Shown: one piece after another, positions 1-12,625 of the stretch | How the letters are laid out: each line of letters starts with the position of its first letter | Position numbering within the stretch: position 1 is the stretch's first letter | The notes under the pieces: generated by a model | Told to the model about the DNA's origin: nothing | Database searches by the model: none | Seen by the model: only the letters and a program-made list of their open reading frames with translations | Position numbers and translations under genes: made by a program | Assembly (NCBI GenBank): GCA_008711295.1 | Contig: VUYV01000146.1 | Coordinates: 1,603,730 to 1,667,729, forward strand | Reading direction: 5' to 3' | Source: Anarhynchus alexandrinus | Lineage: Eukaryota; Chordata; Aves; Charadriiformes; Charadriidae | Length of the DNA stretch: 64,000 bases

Positions 1-3000
1 ATGTTGTGGTTTGAATGGAAGATAAATTTCCAATCAAGCCTGGACTCAGATCCAGGCTGAAATTATAAAAGAGGAATGTGATCAGCTGTCTTGCTTTGCA
101 GCTTATTGCCCACAGGTGGTGGACACGTTAGCAGAGTGATTTAAATCATACTGAATACAAAAAGGAAGAACACCACAGATGAATGGATGTGAAGGCAAGA
201 GGACATACAGGATAAAATTATGAATGCTTAGCTCTCGTGCAGTAGATGAAAATGAATGCAGAAAAGTCAATGAACATGCAGAATTAAGGCAGACGAAGAA
301 ACGTGGTTCTAGGTGGAGAAGATGTGAACAAAAATGAGTGAAGAAAGATGACAAATGACAAGTAGATACGTGGCACGCAATGATGCAAGAAGGAAGTCTC
401 TGAATGCCATGTTGACTGTCAGAGACGGGGGAAAAAGGGGTGGGAGGGGAAGAGAACTGAGCAGATATGCTAAGGATGAAGACAAATAATGAAATGTGCT
501 GAAAAGCTCAGGCAACAGGAACTGAGTTGGGACAATAGTAGCATGGTGATCCACTACCAAACTTTGTTTCAAACAGCTTCTCAGAGTAAAAGAAATAGAA
601 CTGAATATGCTTTTTGCATGTTTTTTCCAAAACTGAAAAATTAACTAAATATTGCCAAACATACAGCAAAGTCCATTTTCCTTGGGTTTTGTCTACTGGT
701 TTACAGAACCTGAAATTTTCATAAAAGTAATTCTAACAATGTAAAGATTTTTGTGGATTAAGTTGTCTGATTTAGAAAGTACAGAATGCCTGTACGTATA
801 GAGAAAGATGTTGGCTTTTTCTCTACCCTAGAAAGGAAAAATAATAACAATAATAATAACAATATCATTAAACACCACCCTAAAGTATCTCTGTGACACC
901 AGCATCTGTAATTCTACCTGTATTCTTTATAGTGCTTGTATATTTAAACTTCAAACTGTTTTGCAAATCAATAAATTCACTCTTATTTTTCTACCCTATG
1001 ACTGATCTAAAAGCCAAGGAGATTCTTATTTTTCATTTCATTTCATCTGTTTTCATCATGGATTGTGTTAAGAGTCTAAAGACTGTATCTGTCACTATGA
1101 CTATTTGACTATGTGTCACATAGAAAAATAAATACTACCTGGATTTTCTACTACAAAAAAAAAAAGCAAATTGCAAATTTCATTCTATTTAACTAAAATA
1201 TTTTTTTTTCAAAGCAATTTTGGGGTTTTAGATACTTTATTTAATCAAAGATGAATTTTGTCTTTCCTTGTAAATTAGATATATTAAATATGACTATGGG
1301 TAAGAAGTGGGAATGAATAAGAGTATAATAACACTATGAGGGAAAGTAGTTTGTTGACCAATACAGTACATTTCAGAAACACTAGCCTGTAAAAATGCAG
1401 AAGTACACATATTTATTTATACATTATATTTAAAAAAAAAACCTCTGAAGTAGAAACACTAGAAGAAAAAAATGTTAGCCCATTTGTCCAGAATCTAGTT
1501 ACATTGTCAGTAGTCCTGTTACGGCAGTTATCAGATTTATAATTATAGCCTTCACAATGATTTTTTTTTCCCTCCAGTTTTGTCTATGAGCACACCATAA
1601 TGCTTTTTCGTATTTGGTTACACAACTGAAACTAGAGTGGCACCTCTACAGTCAAGGACTTGCCTTGCTACTGATCAGCGCTGCTCTCTATTGAATGCCG
1701 TTTGCACACACTGTCTTCTGTTTTGGCATCAGGCTGGAATTACTAAGGACTTTTATTGTCTTGAGATCAACAGGTGCAGAACGCCTCTCGGATTTGAATG
1801 CTGTAGTTATCAGACTAACAATCAATGGTCTTATGTTATAGCATTCATATTGAAATGCTAATTGCCATTAATGCTTTCCACTAAGGCATTCAATTCAATT
1901 GTGTTCTTTTACTCCCAGAAATGTTGGTATGTGAGACTGTCCCATTAATTTCAATAGAGCACAGACATATACTATCCATAGGAGCACTGAAGCAGTTAAA
2001 CAAAACCTTATAATCTGATTAGTTTTTGCTTGCACTGATATCTGCCTTCATTTATGAAATTGCACTGAACTCTAAAGAATATATTAAGACTGCCACTATA
2101 CATGAAGACATTTAATGCATTTCAACCTTACAGTAATTCACATTTGTAGTAAATAGACGGTCACCTCTACTCACATCAGTTCTAAGACTACATGACAGCA
2201 AGGTTCTGTGAAGCCATTGGAAATACTTCTGTTAACTAGCAAAGGGCCATGTTGTCATAGATTATTGGACCACAGGTTTCAGGGTTTTTTGGGGGGCAAG
2301 GGAATTATTCAAGACAGAAGACAAACTCCAACGTACAGAGCTAGCTTGCAGAGTTTTAAAAGCTTGGATGTGAAGCTTTATTTCAGAACCATCCCCAATA
2401 AAAATCTTTAGTTCTTTTGTATCTGCCAGACTTTTCTGGTTTTAAGAGAATTAAGAGAATATTTCTACTTGCAACCACTATTTGATGTCTTAAACTACCA
2501 CTGAAACAGGAGTTAAGAGGTGAAATGCATAATTGCTTGTGGAATTTAATTGTTTGAATTTGATTTAGAGTTTCTGCTCACCTCTGGGCTCTCTGGCTAG
2601 TGTTGCATATTAAACCCACCCTGGACTGGGTCATGTATCGCTTGCTGTCTGCATTATTGCTTGGCAACCATCCCTTCAAGTCTCCACCAACAGGCGTAGC
2701 ATTTTCGCTTCCATCCAAAATTTCTACTAGCTCTTCAACTCCAACAAGTCTCCAAAAAGATCTGATGTCTTACTTGGGCAGCTGCCAAAACTCTCAGGAC
2801 TTCCCATGAGCCCATGCTCCAGACAGGACCAAAGGCTGCACAGAAAGCTTTTGACCTTGGGAAATTCCTCTTGTGGGATAGATTTAGAAGCAGCTGCCCA
2901 TCCAGCACAGACCTGTTAAAAGCCCAAACTATGACTTCTGAGCTATCAGTATGACAGGCAAGCTAGAGTAGCTTGGAAGTGCAGTGCAGATCACTTAGTA

Positions 3001-3545
3001 CGAAAACATAAGGAATTTAATTTCAGCTGATTAACGCCTAGCAGATGTAGATAGATTCCATATACCACAAGTCTGCTCACAACAAGTTCTAATCTTATTG
3101 TTACTCCTTTTACAATGTTCCTTTTTGTGATAAAATAATTAGCATTCAAGTGTTCATATTTGTGCCATGTTGTAAGGATTGTATGCCTCATTTCTACTGA
3201 ATGTCCCGTGCCTCACTTTCTGAAATTGTAATTCTAACTGAATCCAATCTTTGCCTCTAAATATTTACCTCTGAATCGTAACTTTAACTCTAAAGAAAAC
3301 TCATTTATTTGTAGAAGACTTGAAGCTAGACTCCAGGGAAGTACCCAGGTAAGCAGTGAAAGTGCTAAATCAGCTTTATGGTAGGGCTAGACCAATGTTG
3401 CCATGGTCTAGACTAACATATGAGAACCTCTATTTGTTCAGGATTAACATACTCTGTTTGCACAAGAGCCTCAGAAAACATTGATAATCAACATTTTGTG
3501 GTTCTCTTATTTGTGTGTGCCATTTTCTATAATCAAATAGTAGAA
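1..3545. other. Unassigned AT-rich DNA
   Basis: I see no convincing exon, RNA gene or recognisable repeat family here. There is a short AAT/AAC-type simple repeat near 840-866 and several A- or T-runs. The stretch around 2580-2900 is noticeably richer in C and G than its surroundings, but its open frame (2600-2809) has no domain signature and no splice context that I trust. Confidence 0.5.
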
Positions 3546-3547
3546 TT

Positions 3548-4135
3548 TTGGGGGTGTTGGTGGACAACCGGCTGAGTATGAGCCAGCAGTGTGCCCAGGC
3601 GGCCAAGAAGGCCAACACCATCCTGGCCTGCATCAGGAATAGTGTGGTGAGCCGGACTAGGGAAGTGATCATCCCCCTGTACTCGGCACTGGTGAGGCCT
3701 CACCTCGAGTACTGTGTTCAGTTTTGGGCACCTCACTACAAGAAGGACATTGAGGTGTTGGAGCGTGTCCAGAGAAGGGCTACTAAGCTGGTGAGGGGTC
3801 TGGAGGACAAACCTTATGAGGAACGACTGAGGGATCTGGGGTTGTTTAGCCTGGAGAAGAGGAGGCTGAGGGGAGACCTTATCACCCTCTACAACTACCT
3901 GAAAGGAGGTTTTAGAGAGATGGGAGCTGACCTCTTCTCCCTGGTGACAAGTGATAGGACAAGAGGAAACGGGTTCAAGTTATGTCAGGGCAGGTTTAGA
4001 TTGGATATTAGGAAGTATTTTTTCACTGAAAGGGTTATTAAACATTGGAATAGGCTGCCCAGAGAGGTGGTGGATTCACCATCCCTGGAGGTGTTTAAGA
4101 AAAGGGTAGATGAGGTGCTTAGGGACATGGTTTAG
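3548..4135 (+). pseudogene. CR1 ORF2 C-terminal segment (truncated)
   Basis: This is the C-terminal 195 codons of CR1 ORF2, the protein whose endonuclease and reverse-transcriptase domains lie upstream and are absent here. The frame has no internal stop. Family hallmarks in order are a '[14 protein letters not shown]' segment, then '[20 protein letters not shown]', '[17 protein letters not shown]', '[15 protein letters not shown]', and finally 'WNRLPREVV' shortly before the stop. The frame opens on a TTG-type codon inside the truncated ORF, so it has no genuine start and should not be called a gene. By position it lies C-terminal to the FADD catalytic motif, so it has no catalytic residues. 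Confidence 0.93.
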
Positions 4136-4138
4136 AAG

Positions 4139-4205
4139 TGGGTGGGTGGTGGTTTGTTTTGGGTTTTTTTTGGGGGGGTGGGTGTTTTTTTTTTTTTCTT
4201 TTTTT
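4139..4205 (+). repeat. G/T-rich low-complexity tract in a CR1 3'UTR
   Basis: Directly after the ORF2 stop there are runs GGG, GGG, GG, GG, GGG, then a seven-G run, GGG and long T-runs, interrupting the usual CR1 3'UTR just before 'ttaacggttggact'. Four or more G-runs on one strand make this a potential G-quadruplex former. Other CR1 copies in the window do not show this expansion. Confidence 0.75.
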
Positions 4206-4281
4206 CTTCAGGGTAGGTTAACGGTTGGACTTGATGATCTTAAAGGTCCCTTCCAACCTCACTAATTCTATTATTCTATGA

Positions 4282-7200
4282 ATTTTCACTAAGAACAATC
4301 TCATAAGCTTTTCACTTGAATATGGAAAATGAGATCTTACACATTTCAATGCAATCATCTGTGTTCACAAGTGATCTAACTTCAACACTCAAACTCAGAA
4401 TAATTGAGTTTGGGAGTTAAACTTGAGTTTAGGTATGGTCCCCAGTCATGTGTAAGAAAAAAAAACCAGGCTGTACTGGTTTTCAGTACAGTCAAGTAAA
4501 GACAATATGCTCAGAATTGTTTTAAATGCTTTAGTATGGAAACTGGCATGATTTTGATAGCCACTGTGGAAGAAAAATGGAATAAGGTAGGAGAAAGTAC
4601 TCTTCAAATAATGGTTGATCAAATAGAATTTTCTATTTCAAAGGATTTTATTTTAATTTACAAACTCCTCATATGAACGTTTCTGATACTATCCGTACTT
4701 ATTAAGGATGCTGAATATGGTATAATTGAAAAAGAAATCCATATTTTCCATGAATAAAAGCATAGCTAAGCATAAAATGTTCAGAAAGTCTCAAAGTCAG
4801 GGAGCTAAGAAGATAAATTCAGTATGTAGGTTGGTCATAATTTTAGCATATCTTCTTTTTTATTCAGGTTTCCCTATCATTTTTGGTTTTGCTAGGAAAG
4901 GAAAAGAAAAACAAAACAATGTTTTAAAGGGGGGTGGGGGGCTGGAAGCAAACCATGTTTTTTGGATACCAGTCCTGAAAGCAAGGATTGTGTTTGGACC
5001 CAAAACTCAGGTGTTGTATATGTTATTGCATGCCTTGGTGTAAGAGTTACAGGAAGCTGAGCAAGTGAATAAGTGTAATCACTTTAATCATTTCCAATGA
5101 CACTCTGTGTGATGCAACAAGAAGGGTTTTGCAGGATGGGTTAAAACAAGTATCTGCAGTGAAGAAAATCAATGTACACAGAATCTTTAGGTCCCAAAAG
5201 CATACAAAAACTCATACAGACTTTTTCCCTCTCTTTAAACTCTCTTCAAACTCTCATCAAACTGGTAAATGGCTTTCTGTACAGGAAAGTGATTGATTTT
5301 TTTCCAACTTTTCTCCTGGCACGGTTAACTTTTCTTGTTAAATCCATCTGCTGCTTTCATTTATTTACATGCCCCATGCAAGCTAAGTTTTGTATTTTGT
5401 GGAAATAAATTCTTTGTGATGATAAAAAGTCATAATAATAACGCTCTCATAATTGGTATTCTCTCTTACACACATACACTAACAAAAATACCATGAAGCA
5501 AGAAATGCAAGAATTAAGAAAGTACATTTTTTACTCTGTTGAAATTTGAAGTTTACACAAGATGTAATGGGTTTCCCCATCCCCCTCTTCTTCAACTCCT
5601 CCTTCTTCCTTCTCACACAGTCTTCTTCCTATTCTTCACAGTTTCAATGGCTACAATGAACAAAGATGTCTTGAGAGAGCCAAGAATAATACGCTGTTGT
5701 TGATCTGTACTCATAAGTCTCACTTAATGATTTTTTTTTTTTGCTTTTGCTTACTCAAAAAGTTGAAAACTCATGCTTCACCAGGGCCATCTGTGGCGTT
5801 CTTTGTTTGGGGATTTGAGAAGAAGCCAAAGTTTTGCATACCCTGTCTTTGAGACTTAAATCCCAGAGGTATTGCAGAAGTTCAGCTAGGGCTCAGACTA
5901 GGATAAAGTCACTTTTCACAAGAGACCCATCTCTATTTGAAAAATAAATGGCTAACAATGCTTAGCTGATAGACACTATTCCTGAAGAAGCTGTATAACC
6001 TACAAACTGAATCTGGCAAGTTAATTAACACAGTCATTTATAGATGTTCAGATATTTCTCTGTCAAAGTTTGAAAGGCTGACTCCAGAGCCTGAAGTTAA
6101 AATGTCTGTGGTAGCAATGATGTCACCCTTGTGACAGGCTTTAACTAGAGCAATGAAAGGAGCTGTTATATTTCTCCTAGCTCAGCAGGTGTGAAGGCAA
6201 CACAAAGGACATTCACAGAGGAATTCCCTTACATGAAACTTAATCAGACTCATTCTGAGTGTTGCACACCACTGATTCCACTCCCTGAGGAATTGCCGCT
6301 TTTATTTCATCTCAATTTCATTGTTGTTTTTCTTTCTCCTTCTGCTTGTTTTCTGATTCATTTGCTGACCCTTCCTTCAGCAAAGTCCTAAAGTCCAATT
6401 CATTTAAATATGTTTAAACCTGAATGTCAGTTAAGCATTTTTGCTTTCCTTTTCATTTACTGTAGCTAACTTCATAAAAAGAAAATTCAGAGGAGGTGGC
6501 AACACAGGCCCAAAACCATAAGTTCAGATTCAGATCAAGACCTTCATTGTTGATGAATATTTTGATGCAGCTCAACAACAATAAACCCTAGTTAAAAACT
6601 GCTGCTGCAGCTGACATGAACTGTAGTTTCTGCTCCCTTTTTCTTGTCTGAGTTAAGATTGTTAGGGTATGCAATATAAAAATAAATTAATTAAAAGACT
6701 AAATCAAACAAATACATTTTATTAAATTTTTTAATGTAGAACTATAATTTAAGGACACACTTGAACAGATTCCCAAATTAAAATAAATGCTACAGCATCT
6801 TTTTTAATAGACAAAACAGAAAGCACTTTTGCAATTCTAACTTAAGAGCAGCTACACTTTCCAGTTTGAGATTGCTAGGATAACTATTATATGCTTCAGG
6901 ACATCATTTGTTATTTCATTGATTCAGATTCATAGGCCTAGCCACCAGATTTCAAAGTGCATCACTTTGAGAAAAACATAGCCATGCTTTGAAAATATCA
7001 CAAGAACCAGAGCACAAAGCTTTCATCGGGATATATGTTCAGTATGGTATGGTTTTATTTGCAATTCTCATAATTTAGTTGAAGTCCTAGTTTGCAAGTA
7101 TGAATTCTGACATTGCAAGAAAAAGACTTCCTTTAAAAAATTGGATCTCAACTAGAATTCCTTTCTTTGTTGTAAGTCTTTTTATATTCTTTGCTTGATG

Positions 7201-8689
7201 TGAGTTCTACTAAAAAAAAAACCCAAATCACAGAAAAAATCAAGCATCTGTCATATGGAATCAAAAAATCCCCTAAAATGCAACCCACCTCCACCTTTTT
7301 ATTTCTAAAAACATATTTTGATGCACCTTTTTTTATGTGCAGTATTCTTAAAAGCCATCTCCAGTTTCTGGTACTTCCAAGATTGCTATTTCTTTAAATA
7401 GTAACTAATAAAAAGGAAAATGAGTATGTATTTTAGGTATTTAAATACATAATTGCCTGCCCATTTGGACTTTAGAGCACTGAAACTGAGTTTTATGTTC
7501 AACACCAGAAAGGTAGTGAGTAGAAACACACAGTAATACTCCATTTTGTGACATGGCCAATGCATGGGTGATCTTGAGAAGGGTAACTGAATGAGACCCC
7601 TACCGAGCACAGCAGCCATTCTTTAAGAACACAGAATGGGAAGAAGGCAGTCCTTGTCCCAAAAGACAGAAATTCCATATGCTTTTATTTCTGTTATTTG
7701 ACATTTTCAAACAAGGTCATGTTTGCTAGCACAGCAATGATTTTAGAAGTGCACAGCCTCACAAGATTAAATGTTGATTTCTTTTTCTAGGAGTCATTAT
7801 TTCTGCCTTCACGCTCAAAGACATAAACACATCACAAGTTTTCAAAATTTTCTTTGCAACCATGAGCACTAGAAGTGTTTTCTAATTAAGTGCTGAAAGT
7901 TCATAGAAACATGAATAGCTGTGATGATACTAAGAAAGCCAGACTTAGTCAATGGTTTTGCTTGTCTCTTCTCATGAAATAGCAATTGAAATCAGCTAAT
8001 GCAATGTAATGTTAGTGACTTCACAGTAAGATCTCAAACAAGAATAGGAAAAAATATTTACATTTTCCAAGTCAGTTGCATATTCCCTAATTTACCACAT
8101 AAAATTTAGAAAACTGAACTAAACCAACCTCAAACTCATTAGCAGTTCTTTTCTAGAACACATCAAAGATGAAAGGAAATAATTACACAGCACTAATCTT
8201 TGAACTGAGAAAGAAAGCGGCAATTTCAACCCTCAGGAAGAACACCAAGGCAAAGAAAAAGATACTTTGTAAGACCTAAAGAAAACCAAGGAGACTTGCA
8301 AAGAGCCAACTGTATTTTGTGAAGAACAGGGAATGTGAAATCAATCTACTATCCCAGTAACACATGTTATCAAGCTGTATGAATAGAGAAGAGGCAACTA
8401 CAGTTAGAACCCTTAATTTTTGCAAGACATTATTTTTCATTACATGCTCACAAGCAAGTTGAGAAAAGCACAGTCTAGATTAATCTACTGTAAATAGTTA
8501 ATATCTGAATTCAGAGTAATAACTGAATATTACTAAAAGGCACAGAAATCAGAAATTTTGAGGTATAAGGAAAGGAAAAATTGTAAGGTAGGAAGGGCTG
8601 GATTTATAATGCTCACAGGAAGAAAGAAAGCATGAGAAGCATCATTTTAGATACATGGATAGATAGAAAGGACTCACTTTGAGCAAGAT
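4282..8689. other. Unassigned AT-rich DNA
   Basis: No exon or recognisable element. A G-rich patch lies at 4928-4946. The 105-codon open frame at 4726-5043 spans that patch and a hydrophobic run, but has no splice or homology support. Pyrimidine-rich stretches occur near 5575-5640. Nothing else is called. Confidence 0.45.
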
Positions 8690-8779
8690 GTCTAATTTTC
8701 TGTAACATGCTTAAAGAAATATGCAGATATTATTAAGAGTCCAAAGCTGAGCAAAAAAGGAAGGCGAGAGCTTTACAAA

Positions 8780-9066
8780 AGTATGACCTACAAGAAAAGA
8801 CTGAAAGAAGTTTTGAGGAGACTGAGTAGATGAGTATAATTTTCAAATCTAGAGAAGGATGCTACAAAAAATAAGAAATGCCATCTTTTTTCTTTCCATT
8901 GTAGAACATGTAAACAATAATGGGTTTAAGTTGCAGAAAGAAAGAACGATTTAGGTTATACTTTAGGAGGTAAAAAGCCTTAAGAAAGGTGAATCACTGG
9001 AGCATATTGGCTTGAGCAGCGTGCTGTTCAACACTTGGGGTCTTTAAGAATACATTAAGATAAACT
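8780..9066 (+). mobile_element. Ancient CR1/L3-like relic (ORF2 C-terminus region)
   Basis: Highly decayed, but the order of remembered landmarks of old CR1/L3 elements survives. A 'tatgacctacaagaaaagac' stretch corresponds to the 'YEERL' segment. 'gggtttaagttgcagaaa' corresponds to the 'NGFKLQ' segment. A later 'ttcaacacttggggtcttta' corresponds to the segment where the last ORF2 residues lie. No frame is open across it. The 5' limit may extend to about 8690. Assignment is by pattern memory of vertebrate CR1/L3 consensus sequences, not by alignment. Confidence 0.55.
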
Positions 9067-10589
9067 TTATTTACTTGGACTACATCACCCTGCAGAATAA
9101 ATGTTTTTACACTAAATGAGAAATAATAAACAAATGTCATTTTGTGAGGGTAAAGCAGACATTTTGCTTCATCTTTTGTATAGTACATATGATAGTCCTG
9201 AATTCCAAAGCTCAGTTTCCCCAAGTTTATTCAGAAAAAAAAGGAGCAGGATGTACACACAAAATCATCAGATTATTTCCAGTCGGAAAGGTTTTGCACT
9301 ATGGAAAATGGTACAGTTTTACATAGTTTCAACATCAGGCTTAAAACATCACCATGACATCTTCATCTATCCCTGATAACTAAAGTACACACACATAAAA
9401 ATACATCACACGCAGGTATGATCATTTCACATCTTTCATCATTGCCATTCAAATCTGCTGATAGTTTGCCGATAATATTTAAAAGATCCTGGATTTATAG
9501 TTTTCGTATTGATACAGAAAGCTCCTCTACAGCAGGGATTTTAGAGGGAAGGAAGGCTGATAGGCAAGAATCTAACCTCAGATCACTGAGCCTTGACAGC
9601 TCCCTCTCTGCCCCTCTTTCTCTTTAGATAGGTAAATTAGAAAAATAAAAGTGAAATTATACACATTAGCTTAATCAAAGCCACTCCCTCCAAAATGTTT
9701 TTCAGAAGCTCTCAGAAACAAATTATGGTATTCCTATGCTATGAACCTGAATTTTGATCAAATTAGTATGGTCACAGAGTTGAAATAAGTAGTTTTGTTC
9801 CATAGGTGATAATTTTTTTCCTAATATAGTCAGGAAAATATCCTACATAAGTCAAAATGGCTTTAAACATAGTTTATACTGTCCCACTGTACTGCTGTCT
9901 TTATTGTATAAACTGAAGCCTACACTGGGTATTAAAGAAGGTATTTTAAACTGCACAAGATGGAAAGAATGTTTGCTTGTGTATAGTTACAAGAGAGTAG
10001 AGTATGATTTGAAAGATTTTCATCACTAAAGGAGGGCCCTCTTTATGCACTTATGGTTTGCAAAATTTTCCTCTCTGAATTAACTGTCTCCTTTCCTATA
10101 CATTTTCCGTAGCAACCAAAAAGAGCTGCCAAATTTCATTCTCTGTTGTTTCACATGACACCCAGCAGAGGCAGAGGAAAAGTCTGAACATGACTCAGCT
10201 GTCAACTTGAAAATTGCAAGAACTCCGACATTTCCGCATTCTATCATTTTAGATAGCAAAGTTGAGAAATCTAAAGGGATCAAATCTGATGAACTGAAAA
10301 CATTAGGGTTCTTTTTTGTTTTACTAGAAAATTAAGGCATAAGTCGAAATGATTAAAAGTGTAAAACTTTCCCAGATGTGGACTTTACATGTGAGCACAA
10401 AGAAGCATAAATGAAAATATATAGAACACCATACTGTTTTAAGCAAAGAGTAGTCTTTCTGAAAAAGACAATACCATCTGTTCATTTTATTCCAGTTTCT
10501 GACAAGTGCATTAGACCCTGGCAGATAATGTCAGGCAATGTAATAAAAGGCAATAGCAGGTGGGGGAAGCCAAATTATACAGGAGTCAT
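9067..10589. other. Unassigned DNA
   Basis: No exon or repeat family recognised. Short open frames at 9116-9376 and 9418-9627 look like chance frames. Confidence 0.45.
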
Positions 10590-11430
10590 CAGCCCATCAA
10601 AGGCCCATCTGCACAAAGCCAGATGACTGCAGGGCACAACAGCAGGCAGGAACCTAAACTCTTAACTCAGTGGAAAGGCCTCCCTCTCCAATCCTTCCCA
10701 GGGCTGTCTCAGGAGACTCTCATCCCCGATGTCCAGGTGTGACACCTGTCCTGATGAGTCAACCCTGGAGCATCTTCTGGACCTTGGGTCATAGGGGACC
10801 ACGTGTCCATGGTGCCAGCAACTAGAGTAAGCATTTGTCTGGGTGCCAGCTACTGTACTGGGATCAGGGGCCAAAGGGCTCATGTACCTGGGTGCCACTA
10901 AATGGAGAGATTGAAGTGAGTGAAACCAAGTGTTAGAGACCAGTGTGCCCATGGTGCAGTACCTGGAGCAGGTGCAAGTGTGAGCACTAGTGAATATACA
11001 GCCAGCCTAGCCAGGGAGTAGGGGAAGTGCCCTGGGAACCAGGGGGAGGTGCGTGTTTAGCGGTGAGACCACAAGAGGAACTGGCTACCAGAGGGACCAT
11101 CAGAGTCCCAGCTTGAGAGACCATAGAGTCTGGGGGTCTCTAAAGTTGAGATCTGCATGTGTGTGTGTTTCTACATGGAGACCATGGGTAGGGAGCTTGG
11201 CTACTGGGGGACCAGGAGTGTCCAGACCAGTACTCTGTGTGTGCACATGTGTGAGTACCCTGTGGTACAGTCCATACCAGCAACTGGAGGTGGGCTGCAG
11301 GTTTGGGGGCTCCTAAGTCCATGTGCCAGCATCTGAGAAGACTGGGATCCTAGGCAGCTAGGGGCAGCTACTGGGCAGACTGAATGTCTGAGCCCAGCTG
11401 CTGGGGGAATCCACCTTGTACATATATATA

Positions 11431-11463
<33 letters not shown>

Positions 11464-11736
11464 GTTCTCACTCGTGGGCCTCCATCCTCCTCAGCCAGAG
11501 AAGGCAGCAGGATGAGGCCATTGGTGCTGTCTTTGTTTGTGTGGGTGTTTCTCTGTGCCTGGCTGTGTTGATCTGCACAGCCAGCTGTGTATATATGTGG
11601 TGCATACGCATGCTTGTGTGTGTGTGCCTACTGGAAATACCTGGTCAGCCTCACTAATAGTTAGACCTGCAGGCATGGAGCAGCAGAGGCCTTGCCTCTC
11701 TTGGGCTGTTGGGTCCAAACGAAATTTCCCCTAACA
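10590..11736 (+). repeat. Dispersed LTR-like repeat, copy A (family not recognised)
   Basis: Clearly homologous to copy B at 51315-52568 in the same orientation. Shared segments in order are 'cccatctg.aca', a 'ggcacaa..ggcaggcagg' stretch, 'tccatggtgccag', '.tcca/tctaccttgtacat', 'ggcctcca', 'agcaggatgagg.cattggt' and a closing 'cctctcttgggctgttgg'. Both copies end in 'ctaaca', the kind of CA-3' end seen in LTRs. Copy A lacks about 340 bases that copy B has after 51533. It also contains degenerate tandem units around 'ggtgccag' (10800-10970) and a TA/TG microsatellite. It is GC-richer than its surroundings. No protein frame fits. Confidence 0.7.
11420..11464. repeat. (TA)n/(TG)n microsatellite
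   Basis: Alternating TA and TG dinucleotides inside repeat copy A. Copy B has a related TATATGTG-type tract at 52396-52440, so the seed was probably part of the parent repeat. Confidence 0.9.
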
Positions 11737-12359
11737 GATATTGCAATTTTATTTTCCATCTCTAACAAAGGAAAGAAGATACAATTTTGAAAATAAGCAA
11801 ATACATATCTTTTAAAAAATGTGGTCTGTGTATTGAATGCCCCGAAGGGGAGAAAAACAAAACAAAAAACATGAATATTTCTGAACCCTAAGTCTAGTTT
11901 TCTCTCCAAAACATTTAGACAAATGCTGGTTCAACTTTTTGTTTCTGGTTCTCCTCCACTGTTTCCTCCCTTTGAAACAGACAAAGCTTATAACCCTTGT
12001 AGACTTGGGCTCTCACGCTGATTTTAATTTGATTTGTTTTCAACAAAACTTTAGTTCCAGTTTCAGTATCTATCCACCAAATAAACACAGGAGACTCCAA
12101 ATCAAGAGTTTCAATGGGAGATATTAATGATTTTCCTCTTGCTCAAGCAGTAAGTATCCTGGATATGTTAAGCATCTAACTTTGGATGTAGTTCAGAATA
12201 TTTAATGTTGGATCAGAAAAGCATAATTCCATGACATGCCCCATTGGGCAGCAAAGCTGGCTAAAGTGGTTATATTCTAGATGTTCTCCTCCTTCTACCA
12301 GGCTTTCAACAGGACTATTGACATGTCTGGGTTAAAATCAGGTAAAAACAGCAGAACAG
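11737..12359. other. Unassigned DNA
   Basis: No feature recognised between the LTR-like repeat and the following CR1/L3 relic. Confidence 0.4.
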
Positions 12360-12625
12360 ATAAAAATTAAGTTGTTCTTCATGCAACAGGCAGCAGACTT
12401 GTGGATTTTTTGCCACTGAATACTGTGGTTTTGAAAGAGCTTTCATGGGTTGCAGAAGAGATCAGACAAGTACTTAGAGAGGAATTCCAGTGAGAGCTAC
12501 CAAACCAAAACAGGGACAGGAAATCACAAGTGAAAATAGTCAGAGGCTGGAGGAGTACTTGGGGGAAATGTCTTCTATACTGGCCCGGTTATTGCTGTTC
12601 CTTGACACAGAGGAGTGGCCCTAAG
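12360..12625 (+). mobile_element. Ancient CR1/L3-like relic (3' end region)
   Basis: Decayed match to the old-CR1/L3 segment that follows the ORF2 core. 'aacaggcagcagacttgtgg' is followed by 'tttgccactgaatactgtgg', then 'gaaagagctttcatgggttg', then 'agatcagacaagta', and later 'tggcccggttattgctgttc'. In intact elements this reads as 'wnslP..ggd.A.ve' and the start of the 3'UTR. No open frame survives. Called by pattern memory; alignment to an archosaur repeat library would settle it. Confidence 0.6.

Larger units (their letters stand above)
3546..4281 (+). mobile_element. CR1 LINE, 3' fragment (ORF2 tail and 3'UTR)
   Basis: A 5'-truncated CR1 non-LTR retrotransposon. It begins inside ORF2 at the 'ggggtgttggtggac' segment that follows the RT core, and runs through the ORF2 stop at 4135 and the 3'UTR. 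It ends with the conserved 'gacttgatgatctt' and 'ggtcccttccaacc' block and an 'attctattattctatga' tail. 5' truncation is the usual outcome of target-primed reverse transcription in this family. The 3'UTR carries an unusual G/T-rich expansion (4139-4205). Good open-frame preservation suggests a relatively young copy. Confidence 0.95.

Noticed and set aside
4726..5043. 105-codon plus-strand open frame
   Set aside because: Crosses a poly-G patch and has no coding signature.
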